A stretch of DNA of 64,000 bases from Aminicenans sp964648465. Lineage in GTDB: Bacteria; Acidobacteriota; Aminicenantia; Aminicenantales; Aminicenantaceae. This document shows positions 9,742 through 18,661 of this stretch, one piece after another (positions within the stretch are counted from its first letter, which is position 1; the number at the start of each line of letters is the position of its first letter). The stretch lies in NCBI GenBank assembly GCA_964648465.1, contig CAZYMU010000009.1, positions 18,958 to 82,957 of the forward strand, written 5' to 3'. The translations under genes were made by a program, and so were the position numbers. The notes under the pieces are model-generated. The model searched no databases and was not told where the DNA came from. It saw nothing but the letters and a program-made list of their open reading frames with translations.

Positions 9742-9996
9742 CCTGGATTATTCACGAGTCGAGGTTGCTGCAGATGCGAGGCACAGGGTATGCAGCTGTG
9801 GTTCTCCACCGCAAATGCTCTGTAACGAAGCAGATGCAGTAAGATCGGCTCGCCTGAAAGGTAAAGAATGCCGATATAGAGGAAAAGAATTGCATGGGAA
9901 AAGAGTTGAATGTTATGCTGAAGGAAATATCAACGTAACTGGCAGATATAATGGAAAATAAATATCGGTGTCGGCATAATTTATGAATAATTCAGG
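9742..9996 (+). repeat. Dispersed repeat, copy A (complete, with inverted ends and CTAA flanks)
   Basis: A 255-bp element starting CCTGGATTATTCA and ending TGAATAATTCAGG, which are 13-bp inverted ends with one mismatch. It is flanked on both sides by CTAA. Inside, ACAGGGTAT (9783-9791) pairs with ATGCTCTGT (9815-9823), enclosing a smaller GTGG/CCAC hairpin. About 250 bp are shared with copy C (61272-61574), including GCAGATGCAGTAAGATCGGC and ATGTTATGCTGAAGG. It has no coding frame. Together with short flanks it fills the 382-bp gap before the VTT gene. Confidence 0.8.
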
Positions 9997-10023
9997 CTAA
10001 TTAAAGAACTAAAGAAAAAAGTC

Positions 10024-10692
10024 ATGAATCATCTTAATTCTCAAGAAAAAAAGAAGGTTTCTCCAAAAAAAAGATCAATCATATTTGCTCTTGAAATAAC
10101 TCTGATAATCGTATTACTTGTGCTGTGGTTTAGCTTGAGCTCTTTTCAGAAAAGTAAAAGTCTAATAGTGCTTTTTTTATATAGTTTTCCCTCCCAGTTT
10201 TTGATTTCAATAGTACCACACGAACCTGTTCTGCTTTATTTCGGCAAGTTCTACCCACCGATAACCGTTGCTCTGGTTGCTGTCGCAGGAACCATAATTA
10301 CTGAAGCACTTAATTATTCTGTATTCAAATTCGTCACAGATTTTAAGCTCTTTAAGAAAAGCCTTCAAAAAAAGACAGTCAGCAGAATTGTAGACCTATT
10401 CAATAAAGCTCCTTTTACTGCCATTTGGATTGCAGGTTTAACACCTATTCCTTTCTACCCAATCCGATTCCTGGTTGTCCTTGCTCATTACTCCTTGATA
10501 AAATACCTTCTTGCTGTTTTTCTATCCAGGCTGCCTCGTTTTTTTATCCTCGCATTAATCGGCTATGCTATTAAAATTCCAGACTATTTGTTGATTGTAC
10601 TTTTTGTTGTCCTGATCATCTTGATTTATATTCCTGTGTTACGAAATCTTATAAAAAAGAGGAAAAATAAAAACAGAGGGGATATGGATTAA
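10024..10692 (+). CDS. VTT/DedA-like integral membrane protein
   Basis: 222 aa with about five hydrophobic segments. The central region contains the VTT-domain hallmark (TPIPFYPIRFLVVLAHYS followed by RLPRFFILALIG), with the conserved arginines and prolines of the DedA/TVP38/TMEM41 families, whose characterised members include lipid flippases or scramblases. A role in membrane lipid handling is inferred only from the family. A basic C-terminal tail is cytoplasmic. The stop codon shares bases with the stop of the convergent MFS gene. The ribosome site is weak. Confidence 0.75.
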   Translation: MNHLNSQEKKKVSPKKRSIIFALEITLIIVLLVLWFSLSSFQKSKSLIVLFLYSFPSQFLISIVPHEPVLLYFGKFYPPITVALVAVAGTIITEALNYSVFKFVTDFKLFKKSLQKKTVSRIVDLFNKAPFTAIWIAGLTPIPFYPIRFLVVLAHYSLIKYLLAVFLSRLPRFFILALIGYAIKIPDYLLIVLFVVLIILIYIPVLRNLIKKRKNKNRGDMD

Positions 10693-11930
10693 ACTGCCTT
10701 TTCCAAACCATACCCACCTTTTTTTTCAAGCATTTTCAACCATATTGCAAAAATCAACCCAAGAACACCCAATATTGCAAACACTATCATTGCAGGGTTA
10801 TAACTTCCCATCTTATCCCTGATTAAGCCAGCTACGAGCGGAAAGGCAAACAGCCCCACATTTTGAACCATGGCAATAACTCCATAAGCAACCCCAAGCT
10901 GCTTTTCTTTGACTATAAGCGGAAGTGCTGGCCATAATGCTGCCGGGACCAGCGAAAAGGACAGCCCCAAAACAACCATCGGTATCCATGGGTTAATATT
11001 CGTATATGCCATAGAAATATGACATGGTATCATAGCTATGGAGCCAATAATCATGAGTGTTGCCCGCTTTCCTATACGGTCAATTACTGCTCCAAAAATC
11101 CATGTAACAAACATCGAAACAAGAATAAGTGTCCCTGCCAATCTACCGGCAGCAATGTTACTCAAACTGTAACGTTCTGTAAAAAAATCCGTTGCACATG
11201 CTTGAAATGGAAAAATTGCAGAATAATAAGTAACACATAGCAAACTGATCACCCAGAAGGATAAAGGCAGCCTGAGTGCATCTCGCAACTTGAAATTAGC
11301 TCCAGTTTCTTCAACAAAAGAGACATAGTTTTTCTTTTCCCCATAACGGTCTAAAAAGCCATAAACAACTGTCACCAGCAGCCCCACAAGATTTATCCCC
11401 GCTACAAACCAAAGTGCATTACTTAAAGTGAAATTTTCAGCCATCCACGGCAGTCCGAAAAATGCGATATAAGTTCCGGCACGGCATAGAAAGAGATTTA
11501 TGCCAAAAGCCAATGCTAATCCTTTATCCTTAAACCATTTTGCCATTACCTTATTCATGACAACATAATAACACTCTGCACCGATTCCAAATAAGAACCT
11601 TCCAGACAACATAATAGTGAAATTTCGACTCGCTGTTAGCACAACACCGACTGAAAAAAGAGCGGCAAACACAATCGCTGCCTTCCTAACACCAAGTTTA
11701 TCGGCAAGAACACCACCTAAAACCACAAAAAGGATAACCGGTATAGAATAAATGCTATAGAGCCAGTAGACTTGAGTCGAAGATAAATTTAACTCAGCCT
11801 TTAAAAGAGGCGTTAAAGGCCCTATGCAGTCATAAGCAAAATAGCTGGCCATTGCAGCTAGACTAATCATTAAAAGCGCTAAATAGCCAAACACATAAGC
11901 CTTGACCAAAGACACTTTTTTAATACCCAC
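10689..11930 (-). CDS. Major facilitator superfamily transporter (MFSD1-like)
   Basis: 413 aa with twelve predicted membrane helices. The MFS motif between helices 2 and 3 appears as GGVLADKLGVRKA. The second-half segment ALWPALPLIVKEKQLGVAYG followed by VQNVGL resembles the MFSD1 branch, whose animal member carries dipeptides; a peptide substrate here is only a suggestion. The start is GTG, five bases after a clear AGGAGG site. It is a single gene, convergent with the VTT gene. Confidence 0.82.
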   Translation of the reverse strand: MGIKKVSLVKAYVFGYLALLMISLAAMASYFAYDCIGPLTPLLKAELNLSSTQVYWLYSIYSIPVILFVVLGGVLADKLGVRKAAIVFAALFSVGVVLTASRNFTIMLSGRFLFGIGAECYYVVMNKVMAKWFKDKGLALAFGINLFLCRAGTYIAFFGLPWMAENFTLSNALWFVAGINLVGLLVTVVYGFLDRYGEKKNYVSFVEETGANFKLRDALRLPLSFWVISLLCVTYYSAIFPFQACATDFFTERYSLSNIAAGRLAGTLILVSMFVTWIFGAVIDRIGKRATLMIIGSIAMIPCHISMAYTNINPWIPMVVLGLSFSLVPAALWPALPLIVKEKQLGVAYGVIAMVQNVGLFAFPLVAGLIRDKMGSYNPAMIVFAILGVLGLIFAIWLKMLEKKGGYGLEKAV

Positions 11931-12075
11931 CGGTCCTCCTTCTTAATTTATTTTTTTTCCTCAATACATGAGGAAAAAATCAGATTCATAAGAATTAGTA
12001 ATTAATAAGAAGCATAATATAAATCAAGAAACTTTACTGAAAAACATACAAAGAAAATCTGTCTATAAATAAATT

Positions 12076-13023
12076 TCAGACCGAAACAACCAGTTGTAAA
12101 GCATGTACAGCAGAGGAATGGAAAGTACGACCTGCAAGCTTCATTACATTTGAAATAGAGTTGTACTCTTCTTTTCCCTGAAAAGGTGGCGCATTTGTCT
12201 CAATCTTGTCGTAAATATTCGCGAGAGCAATAATACTGCTCCCGATTGGAACTTCCTCCAGATTCTTATCAAGTATATCTGCCTCTTCAATATAGAAACA
12301 GAAAAAGTTAGTAAGAAGGGGTTCTACTTCCTTTAAAAGAGCAACCGTCGCTTTTAGCATTACCTTTTCTCTATCATTAAGGGGTGATTCTGCGATTTTC
12401 GGGCCTGTTTCCAAAAATTCTGTCACTTCCTCAAAAAGATGAATATTTGAGAGTAAATTTCCAGCCTCAGCAAGAAGGGCAGCTGATTTTATATTTTCTA
12501 CTTCTCTTCTATCCAGCCCTACGGTAGCAGCAATTTTTCCAGCCAAGAGAGATACCCTTAAAGAATATGGCTTCATTTCATCGGCACACTCAAGATATTT
12601 AAAAAGGATCTCAGTCACTCCAATATAAGCTCTCCTCAAGTTAGCAATCTTGCTTTCCCTCTGCTCAGAAGCTCCTCCAATGACCGCTGCTATTAAAATC
12701 AAGAAGCCTCCCCAACTAATAAGATTGATTATTTCATCTAATGATAAAATCTCATTGCTTCCAGTAACCAGATGTACAAAGAGAAGATAAAGAATAACCA
12801 AGAGAATACAAAAAAAACTTATCAATACTGCTCTTTTTCTGCCGAGAAAATACCCGGAAAGTATAACAGGGAGGAAAAAGAAGTTGAGAAAAGAAAATTT
12901 ATAATGGACAAGAAAAGCAATGGCGATTGCGCCCAAAAAAACGAGAGTAATTAGAGAACCCTCAAAATGATCCATCACAAAGTTCTTGATTTTCATCATT
13001 CTTTTTCCTCTTCTAAAATCCAT
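12076..13023 (-). CDS. Four-helix membrane protein with degenerate HD-GYP domain
   Basis: 315 aa. Residues about 15-120 form four membrane helices (a MASE-like or DUF4118-like layout). Residues about 130-310 align by pattern to HD-GYP cyclic-di-GMP phosphodiesterases: the helix that normally reads DPYTAGHSxRV is MKPYSLRVSLLAGKIA, the HD pair is AE (ALLAEAGN), and the downstream SIIALANIYDKIET matches ARIIAVADxYDA. The catalytic His and Asp are absent, so it is probably a non-enzymatic sensor or c-di-GMP-binding relative. Two starts are possible: Met1 (13023), or Met10 with its own GAGGA site. Function unproven. Confidence 0.6.
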   Translation of the reverse strand: MDFRRGKRMMKIKNFVMDHFEGSLITLVFLGAIAIAFLVHYKFSFLNFFFLPVILSGYFLGRKRAVLISFFCILLVILYLLFVHLVTGSNEILSLDEIINLISWGGFLILIAAVIGGASEQRESKIANLRRAYIGVTEILFKYLECADEMKPYSLRVSLLAGKIAATVGLDRREVENIKSAALLAEAGNLLSNIHLFEEVTEFLETGPKIAESPLNDREKVMLKATVALLKEVEPLLTNFFCFYIEEADILDKNLEEVPIGSSIIALANIYDKIETNAPPFQGKEEYNSISNVMKLAGRTFHSSAVHALQLVVSV

Positions 13024-13148
13024 TCCCCCCTCTTTTTTGTCAAACTATAAATAATAAATATTGGTTCAAACATTAAATTCATAATATTCGATAAATTTAT
13101 ATCACCCAAAAAGAGTTTAGTCAACATTACCCCTTGAAGCTGATGGGT

Positions 13149-13571
13149 TTAATATTTACCGGTACTTCCAAAGCCTCTCTCGCCGCGGTAAGTCTCATCA
13201 AGCTTCTCTGTCTCGACGACTTCCACCTCAGCAACCGGTTGGATCAGGAGTTGAGCAATTTTCATTCCTTTCTCAACCGTAAAAGATTTCTCTCCTAGAT
13301 TCATCATTACAACTTTAACCTCACCTCTATAACCTGAATCAATCACTCCTGCCAGCTTATGAACACCTTTTAACGAAACTCCACTCTTATCCCAGATCAC
13401 TCCCACATATCCTTCAGGAATAGCAATTTTGATCCCTGTAGAAACAGACACAGCTGAATTTTTCCTTAAGACGGTATCCATCGAGGAGAATAGATCCAAT
13501 CCTGCATCTCCCTTGTGCCCATAAAAAGGAAGCTTTGAATCTTTGTTAATTCTTTTGACTTTAAGTTTCAT
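13149..13571 (-). CDS. dut: Deoxyuridine 5'-triphosphate nucleotidohydrolase (dUTPase)
   Basis: 140 aa, the normal length of the trimeric family. It converts dUTP to dUMP and pyrophosphate, keeping uracil out of DNA and feeding dTMP synthesis. All five motifs can be read: DAGLDL, DKSGVSL, GVIDSGYRGEV (with the catalytic Asp and Tyr), GMKIAQLLI and the C-terminal RGERGFGSTG. It is the last gene of an nrdD / glutaredoxin-like / nrdG / dut run, only 3 bp after nrdG, which makes one deoxynucleotide-supply operon. Confidence 0.95.
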   Translation of the reverse strand: MKLKVKRINKDSKLPFYGHKGDAGLDLFSSMDTVLRKNSAVSVSTGIKIAIPEGYVGVIWDKSGVSLKGVHKLAGVIDSGYRGEVKVVMMNLGEKSFTVEKGMKIAQLLIQPVAEVEVVETEKLDETYRGERGFGSTGKY

Positions 13572-13574
13572 TCT

Positions 13575-14273
13575 TCAGACTCCCTCGATTTTAACCTCTG
13601 AAAAAAATGGTTCTGCAATTCCTGCAAACTCTTTAATCTCTTTCTCTCCATAGGGTTTTCTATGTTGAAATTCATTATCTATAGTATTCTTCGGCTGGAA
13701 CTGCTGAATCTGATAGATTCCCGGACATGTTAGCATCTTGCTAATTCTTTCTATATCCCCTTTGGAAATCATGCCAGGAACAACAGTTGTACGGAAAATA
13801 AAGTCCAGGCCTGAGCTCTTAATAATGTCAATACTCTTTTGGATATCTTCTTTATTTACACTTGACCTAGTTACTTCTCTGTACTTTTCTAAAGGAGCTT
13901 TAACATCCATAGCTATATAATCAACAAGTTTATTCCTGATTAAATCTTTAAGCCTTAAAGGAAAAGAACCATTTGTGTCGACTTTCACTAAAAAATGCCT
14001 CTCCTTAATTAGATGAAGAAAATCCTCTAAACCATCATGAATCAGGGGTTCCCCACCGGTAATACATATCCCATCAAGCCAGTTTTTTCTTGAATCAATA
14101 TAACTAAGAAAATAATCCATCGGGATAGTTGGGAGCGTTTCCGGCCTTAAAACAAGGTCCGCATTATGACAGAAAGGGCATCTGAAATTGCAACCTCCCA
14201 GAAACACAGTAGAAGAGATAAAGCCTGGGAAGTCTTTAGGGGCAAATTTTTCTAAGCCTTTGATTTCAACCAC
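13575..14273 (-). CDS. nrdG: Anaerobic ribonucleotide reductase activating enzyme (radical SAM)
   Basis: 232 aa. It uses S-adenosylmethionine and a 4Fe-4S cluster to create the glycyl radical on NrdD. The cluster motif CNFRCPFC (Cys28, Cys32, Cys35) is the CX3CX2C signature, and ITGGEPLI is the SAM-binding GGE motif. The start overlaps the end of the glutaredoxin-like gene by 22 bp, indicating coupled translation. At 232 aa it is longer than the E. coli type and matches the NrdG2-like pyruvate-formate-lyase-activator group. Confidence 0.92.
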   Translation of the reverse strand: MVEIKGLEKFAPKDFPGFISSTVFLGGCNFRCPFCHNADLVLRPETLPTIPMDYFLSYIDSRKNWLDGICITGGEPLIHDGLEDFLHLIKERHFLVKVDTNGSFPLRLKDLIRNKLVDYIAMDVKAPLEKYREVTRSSVNKEDIQKSIDIIKSSGLDFIFRTTVVPGMISKGDIERISKMLTCPGIYQIQQFQPKNTIDNEFQHRKPYGEKEIKEFAGIAEPFFSEVKIEGV

Positions 14274-14524
14274 TTCTCCAGCTCCTCCCGATTATTCAGC
14301 ACTGCTACAACTTCTTCTCCATCCTGAAGTACTAATGTGGGAATAATAATCACTCCTTTAATATCTCGCTTAATCACTTTAATAAATTCTCTGATTTTCA
14401 ACTTGCTCTCTTTCAATATCAGGTTATATTCCTCACCATCAATATCCGTTTCCTTCAAGCACTGTTTGAGCCTGTCACATTCAGCACAATTTGGATAGGA
14501 AAAAAGCATATATTTTATTGTCAT
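14252..14524 (-). CDS. Glutaredoxin/thioredoxin-like small redox protein
   Basis: 90 aa with a CAEC redox motif (Cys13, Cys16) in a beta-alpha start (KYMLFSYPNCAEC) and a cis-proline segment IIPTLVLQDGEEV. It has glutaredoxin size and fold pattern. Its place between nrdD and nrdG suggests it supplies electrons to, or maintains thiols of, the class III reductase, in the way NrdH does for other classes; this role is inferred from context. Confidence 0.82.
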   Translation of the reverse strand: MTIKYMLFSYPNCAECDRLKQCLKETDIDGEEYNLILKESKLKIREFIKVIKRDIKGVIIIPTLVLQDGEEVVAVLNNREELEKWLKSKA

Positions 14525-14530
14525 AAAATG

Positions 14531-16603
14531 TTAATTTACAACTTCGTAAGGTGCTCGTTCTTTGAATTCCTGCTGCTTCCCATCGTTCCATGTGGAGACT
14601 GGCCTCAAATAACCCACTATCCTCGAATAAACCTCAGTTTTTTTGCCGCAGTCAGGACATTCATAAACTTCTCCCCTGATATATCCGTGGCTTGGACAAA
14701 CGCTAAAAGTAGGAGTAACGCTGAAATATGGCACTTCTGTTTCAGAAATTTTCTTAACTAGCTTCTTACATGTTTCTTTTTCGATAGATTCAGGAAGGAA
14801 AGCATGAAATATAGTTCCTCCCGTATACATGGGCTGGATATGTTTTTGATGTTCCAGGGCATCAAAAATATCACGTGTAGCATCAACATTGAGCTGAGTG
14901 GAATTTGTGAGATATGGATACTTGTCTGTTCCCGATGTTATAATCCGATTGTATTTCTGCTTGTCCAGCCTTGCCAGCCGGTATGAAGTCGATTCTGCCG
15001 GGGTTGCTTCCAGATTATAAAGATTCCCTGTCTCTTCTTGAAATTGCCTGATTGTCTCTTTCATAAATTCAAGGACTTTAACTGTGAATTCCTTCCCTTC
15101 CGGAGTACCGATTCCTCTGCCAAGAAAATTCATACAGGTTTCATGCATTCCCAGCAGTCCAATCGTAGAAAAATGATTGTCGAAATGGCCGAGGTATTCC
15201 AGCGTGTAAGGCATAAGCCCCTTGTTCATCATATTGTTAACAACTTTTCGCTTGGTTTCGAGAGCTTCCTTTGCTAAAACCATTACATCTTTCAACAGAG
15301 AAAAAAACTCTATTTCGTTTCCAGCTTCGTATCCAATTCTATTCAGGTTTACAGTTACAACCCCAATAGAACCCGTAGAATCTCCAGGGCCCCACATGCT
15401 CCCAGGTCTTCTAATAAGCTCCCTCTGGTCAAGATTTAATCGGCAGCACATTGCACGTATATCGCCAGGGTCAAGATTTGTCCCGATGTAATTTTGAAAA
15501 TATGGGATTCCATACTTAGCGGTTACATTAAAAAGCAAATCGGCATTTGAAGAATTCCAATCAAAGTCCCTGGTTAGATTATAAGTAGGAATCGGAAATG
15601 TAAAAACACGTCCTTTCTGATCTCCTTCGATCATCAGCTCCAGGAAAGCTTTGTTGATCATATCCATTTCACCCTGGCATTCTCCATATGTAAAACTCCT
15701 CTCTTCTCCACCAACAATAACACGTCTTTCCTTCATGTCCTTCGGAACAGTCCAATCAAAAGTCAGGTTGGAGAAAGGTGTCTGCCATCCCCATCGAGAA
15801 GGAACATTAAGCCCGAAAATGAGCTTCTGAATATCCTGCTTTACATTTTCATAGTCAAGGTTATCTGTTCTTATAAAAGGGGCCAAAAAAGTATCCACGC
15901 TGGAAAACGCCTGAGCTCCGGCAAATTCTCCCTGCATTGTCCCGATGAAATTCACCATGTGAAGAGTTGCTGTTTCTAGATGCTTAGCTGGAAAAGAATG
16001 AACCTGGTTGGGAACATGTCCGAATCCTTTCTTGAGCAGGTTCTCAAGAGACCATCCTGCACAGTAACCCACAATAGGATATGAGAGGTCATGTATATGA
16101 AGGGCCCCCTCGTCATGAGCTTTCTTAATATTCTCTGAATAAAGCTGATTAAGGGCAAAATTCGCTAAAACTTCCCCCGCTACCCTGGCATTTAATCCCG
16201 AAAAACTCGTTACGCCCTCGTTGGAGTTTTCTTTTACTTTCCAATCCCTATCATTTATATAGTCTTTTATCAACCTTTCCAGGTTAATACCAATTTCCTT
16301 GGCTTCCCGAATATCTTTATGCCTGTTCCTGTAAAGAATGTATGACTTTGCAATATCATGATATCCCTGTTTCATGAGAACCATCTCTACAATATCCTGA
16401 ATCTGTTCCACTGAAGGAATGGTATAACCTGCAAATTTATCTTCCAACATGAAAGTCGCGATATCTGATATATTCTTGGCTATCTGTTTGTCTGATAAGC
16501 CTTTAGCTTGCATTGCATTGTAAATAGCATTCGTAATCTTGTCCTGGACAAAATCCGTGACTACACCATCTCTTTTCTTGATTCTAGAAACAGTCCTATT
16601 CAT
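14531..16603 (-). CDS. nrdD: Anaerobic ribonucleoside-triphosphate reductase, class III
   Basis: 690 aa. It reduces ribonucleoside triphosphates to deoxy forms using a glycyl radical, without oxygen. An N-terminal ATP cone (about 1-95, starting with a KRDG motif) controls activity allosterically. The C-terminus carries a zinc site (CPSHGY and CPDCG) and the radical loop SRIVGYLRPV with the probable radical Gly664, then WNDGKQQEF. It is the first gene of the nrdD / glutaredoxin / nrdG / dut operon. Two NrdR-like boxes lie 110-160 bp upstream, which suggests repression when deoxynucleotides are plentiful. An AGGAGG site sits just before the ATG. Confidence 0.96.
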   Translation of the reverse strand: MNRTVSRIKKRDGVVTDFVQDKITNAIYNAMQAKGLSDKQIAKNISDIATFMLEDKFAGYTIPSVEQIQDIVEMVLMKQGYHDIAKSYILYRNRHKDIREAKEIGINLERLIKDYINDRDWKVKENSNEGVTSFSGLNARVAGEVLANFALNQLYSENIKKAHDEGALHIHDLSYPIVGYCAGWSLENLLKKGFGHVPNQVHSFPAKHLETATLHMVNFIGTMQGEFAGAQAFSSVDTFLAPFIRTDNLDYENVKQDIQKLIFGLNVPSRWGWQTPFSNLTFDWTVPKDMKERRVIVGGEERSFTYGECQGEMDMINKAFLELMIEGDQKGRVFTFPIPTYNLTRDFDWNSSNADLLFNVTAKYGIPYFQNYIGTNLDPGDIRAMCCRLNLDQRELIRRPGSMWGPGDSTGSIGVVTVNLNRIGYEAGNEIEFFSLLKDVMVLAKEALETKRKVVNNMMNKGLMPYTLEYLGHFDNHFSTIGLLGMHETCMNFLGRGIGTPEGKEFTVKVLEFMKETIRQFQEETGNLYNLEATPAESTSYRLARLDKQKYNRIITSGTDKYPYLTNSTQLNVDATRDIFDALEHQKHIQPMYTGGTIFHAFLPESIEKETCKKLVKKISETEVPYFSVTPTFSVCPSHGYIRGEVYECPDCGKKTEVYSRIVGYLRPVSTWNDGKQQEFKERAPYEVVN

Positions 16604-16715
16604 TTAAGACCTCCTTTTTCAATTAAAAGCGCCTTATTCAAACAATAAAAGTAACATTCTATCCATAAGGACTTTCTCTTTAGCTTTTCTCGAAAGAGAA
16701 TACAAATACCGCGAA

Positions 16716-16764
16716 ATCACCACATCTTGTATATTAAAAAGATTCCTAACACTAAATGTTGTGT
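16716..16764 (-). promoter_or_regulatory. Tandem NrdR-like boxes upstream of nrdD
   Basis: ACACTAAATGTTGTGT (16749-16764) closely fits the NrdR-box consensus acaCwAtATaTwGtgt. A second, weaker match (16716-16731) is centred 33 bp away, about three helical turns, the usual paired spacing. The boxes lie 110-160 bp before the nrdD start codon. Confidence 0.5.
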
Positions 16765-16853
16765 TTGTGCTATTAAATCTATATCCAATTTTTCAGCTTG
16801 TCAAGCTCTTTTTTCATTTTCTTTTATTTTATTTAATTTCTCCAAATTATAAG

Positions 16854-16920
16854 CTGAATTATTCATGAAAACTGCCGCTAAATTTGAGGGGATGTTTGCA
16901 CTCAACTAAGATTCCTAACA
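16854..16920 (+). repeat. Dispersed repeat, remnant F
   Basis: Begins CTGAATTATTCATGAAAA and continues with AAATTTGAGGGGATGTTTGC and CAACTAAGATTCCTAAC, matching the left part of copy D (63541-63620) with scattered differences. It lies in the 398-bp gap between nrdD and the HAD gene, which otherwise holds only the NrdR-like boxes. Confidence 0.65.
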
Positions 16921-17001
16921 CAATTGGACAAAAATCGAATATGAAATCTTTTAATAATCTAGGTATTATAAAAAAAGAATTCCGGCACAGCAGATTGTTT
17001 A

Positions 17002-17613
17002 TCAATCAGACATAGAAATACCATATTTTTCGAGTTCTGCCTCAAGGTTAGTTTCCGGGTCAAAAAGAATGGCATTCAATCCAATATTCAATGCAGCCTC
17101 GACATTTTCTTCTCTGTCATCAATAAAGATACACTCCCATACCTCAGCTTTTGCCTTTTCTATAGCTTGCCAGTATATCTGTAGATGAGGTTTAACATAA
17201 CCGGCCTCATACGATAGAATATATTCATCGAAAATTAGGAGTTCGGGAAATTTTTTTCTAATAAATCCAAACCGCATAACGTCTGTATTTGAAAGTAAAA
17301 CAAGCCTGCATTTCGACTTAAGCTTTTTTAAGATCTTAAATACAGGCATATTATGAGAAAAAACATCATTATAGATAGAGAAAAATGTATTATGATCTAT
17401 TTCGGCTTTAAGACTCTTAATAGATTCTTGGAAAAAATTCTCAGGAGTTATCTTTCCAGTGTCAAAAGAGTGAACAAGCTCGTGGTTTGCCAAAGCTATT
17501 TCTGCAATCTGGTCCGCAGAAAACGGACTGTATTTTGCTATCTTACAAAAAAAAATACTATTATCGAAAAATACAAGGACCCCCCCTAAATCGGATATTA
17601 TGCTCTTTATCAT
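17002..17613 (-). CDS. HAD-superfamily hydrolase, subfamily IA
   Basis: 203 aa. It has the nucleophile motif SDLGGV (Asp8), motif II LLSNTD, the lysine motif GYVKPHLQIY and motif III FIDDREENVEAALNIG, in the order of epoxide-hydrolase-like/phosphatase HAD-IA enzymes. The second aspartate of the usual DxD is replaced by Gly, as in the YihX-type DLGxVL group. It is probably a small-molecule phosphatase, substrate unknown. It stands alone between nrdD and a lipoprotein gene on the same strand. Confidence 0.82.
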   Translation of the reverse strand: MIKSIISDLGGVLVFFDNSIFFCKIAKYSPFSADQIAEIALANHELVHSFDTGKITPENFFQESIKSLKAEIDHNTFFSIYNDVFSHNMPVFKILKKLKSKCRLVLLSNTDVMRFGFIRKKFPELLIFDEYILSYEAGYVKPHLQIYWQAIEKAKAEVWECIFIDDREENVEAALNIGLNAILFDPETNLEAELEKYGISMSD

Positions 17614-17683
17614 AGAAACATTTTCATTCTGAAAAACCCCTTATCTTAGTTTGGAAAATTATGCCTTAAATTAAGGCTTTGGT

Positions 17684-18454
17684 CTAAAACAACCCAGCAA
17701 ACAAAACATCTGCATGGAACATCTCACGTGTTCTGCGCCTGACTTTCCAATCTACAGTCTCTTTTATATCGAGATAAAACCAGAATTCATCAAAAAGTCT
17801 TAACTTATCCACATAATAAATCCCGAAATCACTGAAATTATCGATAATAATCTTGCCAACTTCTTTTCCCTTATCATCACGAACTTCAATTCTACTAGTC
17901 TCTTCGATTTTATCCAGTTTTCCATATACTTTACATTTACCCTTTTCTTCCCACGTATTCTTCTTATCATAGGCAAGATTTTCTAAGGGGACAAAATCAC
18001 CCCTTTCTTTTAAGCCTATGTAATCTTCGAAAACTACTTCCTCACTTCTTGTAAAAACATTCATCCACTGTCCATTCTCATCCTTAACATCAATCTTATC
18101 AGCAACTAAAATAGAAGGCCTTTCAGGAGAAAATGTTCCCTCCCCCTTGACCTCTTTTCCTAACAGAGTGCTTATGTCGCCTGATTCCAAATTCCCCTGA
18201 ACAATTATATCAAATCCTCGAGCTTCAGGGATAAAAACATATTTGCCAAAAGCAATTTTCACACTTCCTTCGAACTCAATGATTCCTTCTTTTTCAGGGG
18301 TAATTTTTTCCTGTTCCGATATTTCTTCCGCCTTTTTACAAGCCACTATTCCTACAAAGACCAATAAAAAAGCTAAACAAATCAACCCCACGATACGAAA
18401 CATTTTACCTAATTTTTCTTTCCCATCTGTTGAAACCAATATTCTATTAGCCAT
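17684..18454 (-). CDS. Predicted lipoprotein of unknown function
   Basis: 256 aa that I do not recognise. A membrane segment (about 18-37) ends in GIVAC, a lipobox, followed by a charged linker. The rest (about 60-250) is beta-rich, with nucleic-acid-binding-like OB-type alternation (GKEVKGEGTF, KCKVYGKLDKIEE), but no motif is decisive. The start at 18454 has a GGAGG site. A second Met at residue 18 would give a more usual signal-peptide length. It is probably anchored to a membrane facing the periplasm. Confidence 0.6.
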   Translation of the reverse strand: MANRILVSTDGKEKLGKMFRIVGLICLAFLLVFVGIVACKKAEEISEQEKITPEKEGIIEFEGSVKIAFGKYVFIPEARGFDIIVQGNLESGDISTLLGKEVKGEGTFSPERPSILVADKIDVKDENGQWMNVFTRSEEVVFEDYIGLKERGDFVPLENLAYDKKNTWEEKGKCKVYGKLDKIEETSRIEVRDDKGKEVGKIIIDNFSDFGIYYVDKLRLFDEFWFYLDIKETVDWKVRRRTREMFHADVLFAGLF

Positions 18455-18661
18455 AACTCACACCTCCAAAACTTTAATCATTCAATATCACCACAAAATA
18501 CCGCAGAAGCTTTTCCTTTCTACAGAAGAAACACTTCTTCCTTTTCTTCCTCAAATTAGGATATTTTATACCATTGAAGCTAATAAAAGTAAAGAAGAAA
18601 ATTAATTATTGTCGAGTAAAATTTAACTAGGCTTTCTTTAATATAACAGAGAAGTAGTTTT

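Noticed and set aside
11951..11980. TTTTTTCCTCA / TGAGGAAAAAA hairpin between the MFS and HD-GYP-like genes
   Set aside because: The arms are A/T runs around a 5-bp core with no T tract after the stem on either strand, so a terminator call is not safe.
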